A stretch of 6,439 bases of DNA from an uncultured Paenibacillaceae bacterium (GTDB taxonomy: Bacteria > Bacillota > Bacilli > Paenibacillales > CALAME01): contig CALKAN010000353.1 of the NCBI GenBank assembly GCA_937983035.1, positions 1 through 6,439 on the forward strand, given 5' to 3'. The notes under the pieces are model-generated. The model saw only the letters and a list, made by a program, of their open reading frames with translations. It was not told where the DNA came from and did no database searches. Below are positions 5,552 through 6,439 of the stretch, in pieces (within the stretch, counting starts at the first letter, position 1; every line of letters begins with the position of its first letter). The translations under genes were made by a program, and so were the position numbers.

Positions 5552-6439
5552 TGAACGAATCGTCAACGTTTGACCTTTGTTCATGCGAATGACGTAACAA
5601 CGATCGCCAAGTTCAGACGGTTCGATGCTCACATGCTCCCCTTGCCATTCCCATTGATCGATAAATTCCGGCAGTTTGATCGTCACCGCCGTATCCCGCT
5701 CAGCAACAAGCTCTGCCTCAAACAATGACTGGCTGCGGTTCCATTGAAACGAAACTCGACCTGTCGGAAACCGAAAATCGCGAACGCTTCCTTGATCCCA
5801 CTTGTCCGGCAAAGCAGGCAAAAACTTTATCAATTTCGGGGAAACGTACAACAGCATTTCTTGCACTGCATTGACCCATCCCATGTTTGCATCCATCTGA
5901 ACAGGCGCGCTCTGCATCTTCAAGCAAATGCCCATGTTGCGCCAATCGTTGTGAAGGGTGAAGAAGTTGTTCAACAAACATGAGCGCGCCAATAAATTTA
6001 AGCATTCCAATGCTCGATTCCCATTGCCCAATCTGGCATAAATGGATGCCATATGCGCTAATGACCATCCGCTCTGCGCTCCGATCACGCGCAGCTTGAC
6101 CGCTGTCTCGAAAGCTTGGAATAACTCCGGTTCTTCTTCCCTGGTGAACTCCTGCCCCGGGAAAACGGGGTAAATGTGAGAAAGATGGCGATGGTCGTAG
6201 CGGTCTTCGAACAGTGGATGCATCCATTCTTTCACGGCGCTGTCTTCGTTTACTTGATAAGGAGGGATGCGGCTCAGCATCGTCTTCCATTTCTCAATCT
6301 CTTCTTTATCTTCCCCGACGGTTTCCGCGGCTTCGATTAAATGAGTCAGCAATTCTTTCAATATGGCAAAATCCATCGTCGCGTTCATGGCCGTCGGCAT
6401 CGGGTGCGCCATTTCTTTGCCGTCCTTGGGCATAGAGTT
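5549..6439 (-). CDS. GH95 family glycoside hydrolase, C-terminal part
   Basis: GH95 enzymes are inverting alpha-L-fucosidases and alpha-L-galactosidases of about 750-800 residues acting on plant or host glycans. The 296 codons in the window carry the end of the (alpha/alpha)6 catalytic domain and the C-terminal beta domain. Visible family features are TMDFAILKELLTHLIEAA (21-38 of the visible part), DHRHLSHIYPVFPG (82-95), SGWSLAHMASIYARLGNG (123-140), QMDANMGWVNAVQEMLL (181-197) and KFLPALPDKWDQGSV (205-219). Asp183 matches the catalytic-pair Asp of the usual QIDGNFG motif, but this copy reads QMDANMG. The general-acid Glu would lie just beyond the window edge, since the first visible residues resemble the stretch after SPEN. 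No stop or start is seen at 6439, so the ATG at 6433 is internal. No terminator follows; the next gene starts 53 bp on. Confidence 0.9.
   Translation of the reverse strand, partial: NSMPKDGKEMAHPMPTAMNATMDFAILKELLTHLIEAAETVGEDKEEIEKWKTMLSRIPPYQVNEDSAVKEWMHPLFEDRYDHRHLSHIYPVFPGQEFTREEEPELFQAFETAVKLRVIGAQSGWSLAHMASIYARLGNGNRALECLNLLARSCLLNNFFTLHNDWRNMGICLKMQSAPVQMDANMGWVNAVQEMLLYVSPKLIKFLPALPDKWDQGSVRDFRFPTGRVSFQWNRSQSLFEAELVAERDTAVTIKLPEFIDQWEWQGEHVSIEPSELGDRCYVIRMNKGQTLTIRS

Noticed and set aside
5409..5600. 63-residue minus-strand frame overlapping the small gene and the GH95 end
   Set aside because: It overlaps the GH95 C-terminus, and its product turns into an Ala/Thr run typical of frame-shifted reading of the Asn-rich gene. 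The 59-residue frame has better ribosome spacing and ends before the terminator.
5718..6290. 190-residue open frame on the minus strand
   Set aside because: It is a shadow of the GH95 gene, which has conserved motifs in the other frame throughout.
1..6439. CRISPR arrays, tRNA or rRNA genes, insertion sequences, toxin-antitoxin or phage genes
   Set aside because: No regularly spaced repeats, RNA gene signatures, transposase motifs or terminal repeats were seen on either strand.

Overview
The window looks like chromosome from a low-to-mid GC, endospore-forming member of the Bacillales (Bacillus/Geobacillus/Paenibacillus-type). The reasons are strong AGGAGG-type ribosome sites, sigma-A-like TATAAT boxes, Rho-independent terminators, a DUF421-DUF1657 protein of a type linked to spores, and a possible forespore (sigma-G-like) promoter. 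The species cannot be fixed from sequence alone. All seven genes are on the minus strand, so the order of transcription runs from high to low coordinates.

Region by region, in transcription order: (1) 6439-5549, the C-terminal part of a GH95 glycoside hydrolase (alpha-L-fucosidase/alpha-L-galactosidase family), whose N-terminus lies outside the window. (2) 5496-5317, a 59-residue hydrophilic, Asn-rich protein too short for many gene callers; it has its own possible sigma-G promoter overlapping the GH95 stop codon and is followed by a strong terminator. (3) 5166-3769, a 14-TM DHA2-type MFS drug exporter with its own promoter. (4) 3603-2746, a DUF421 (YetF-like) membrane protein with a C-terminal DUF1657-like segment. 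(5) 2676-2302, a 124-residue single-TM protein of unknown function, probably co-transcribed with gene 4 and followed by a terminator. (6) 2146-1127, a GH130 beta-mannoside phosphorylase. (7) 967-1, the start of a family 1 sugar-binding lipoprotein of a CUT1 ABC importer. Its reading frame is broken by a single extra base inside the signal peptide, and its C-terminus lies outside the window.

The low-coordinate end is a carbohydrate-uptake module: a lipoprotein captures an oligosaccharide, permeases (presumably beyond base 1) import it, and the GH130 enzyme phosphorolyses a mannoside in the cytoplasm. GH95 at the other end also suggests glycan use, but the middle genes (exporter, spore or envelope-type proteins) are unrelated to sugar metabolism.

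The most interesting signals are non-coding. The GH130 and binding-protein promoters share a layout: two direct-repeat half-sites 20-21 bp apart, the nearer one exactly 20 bp from a TATAAT box, and no recognisable -35. This suggests one common activator, perhaps AraC-like. The binding-protein mRNA would also begin with a nested stem-loop. The other points are the frameshift in the binding protein and the promoter and hairpin of the 59-residue gene.
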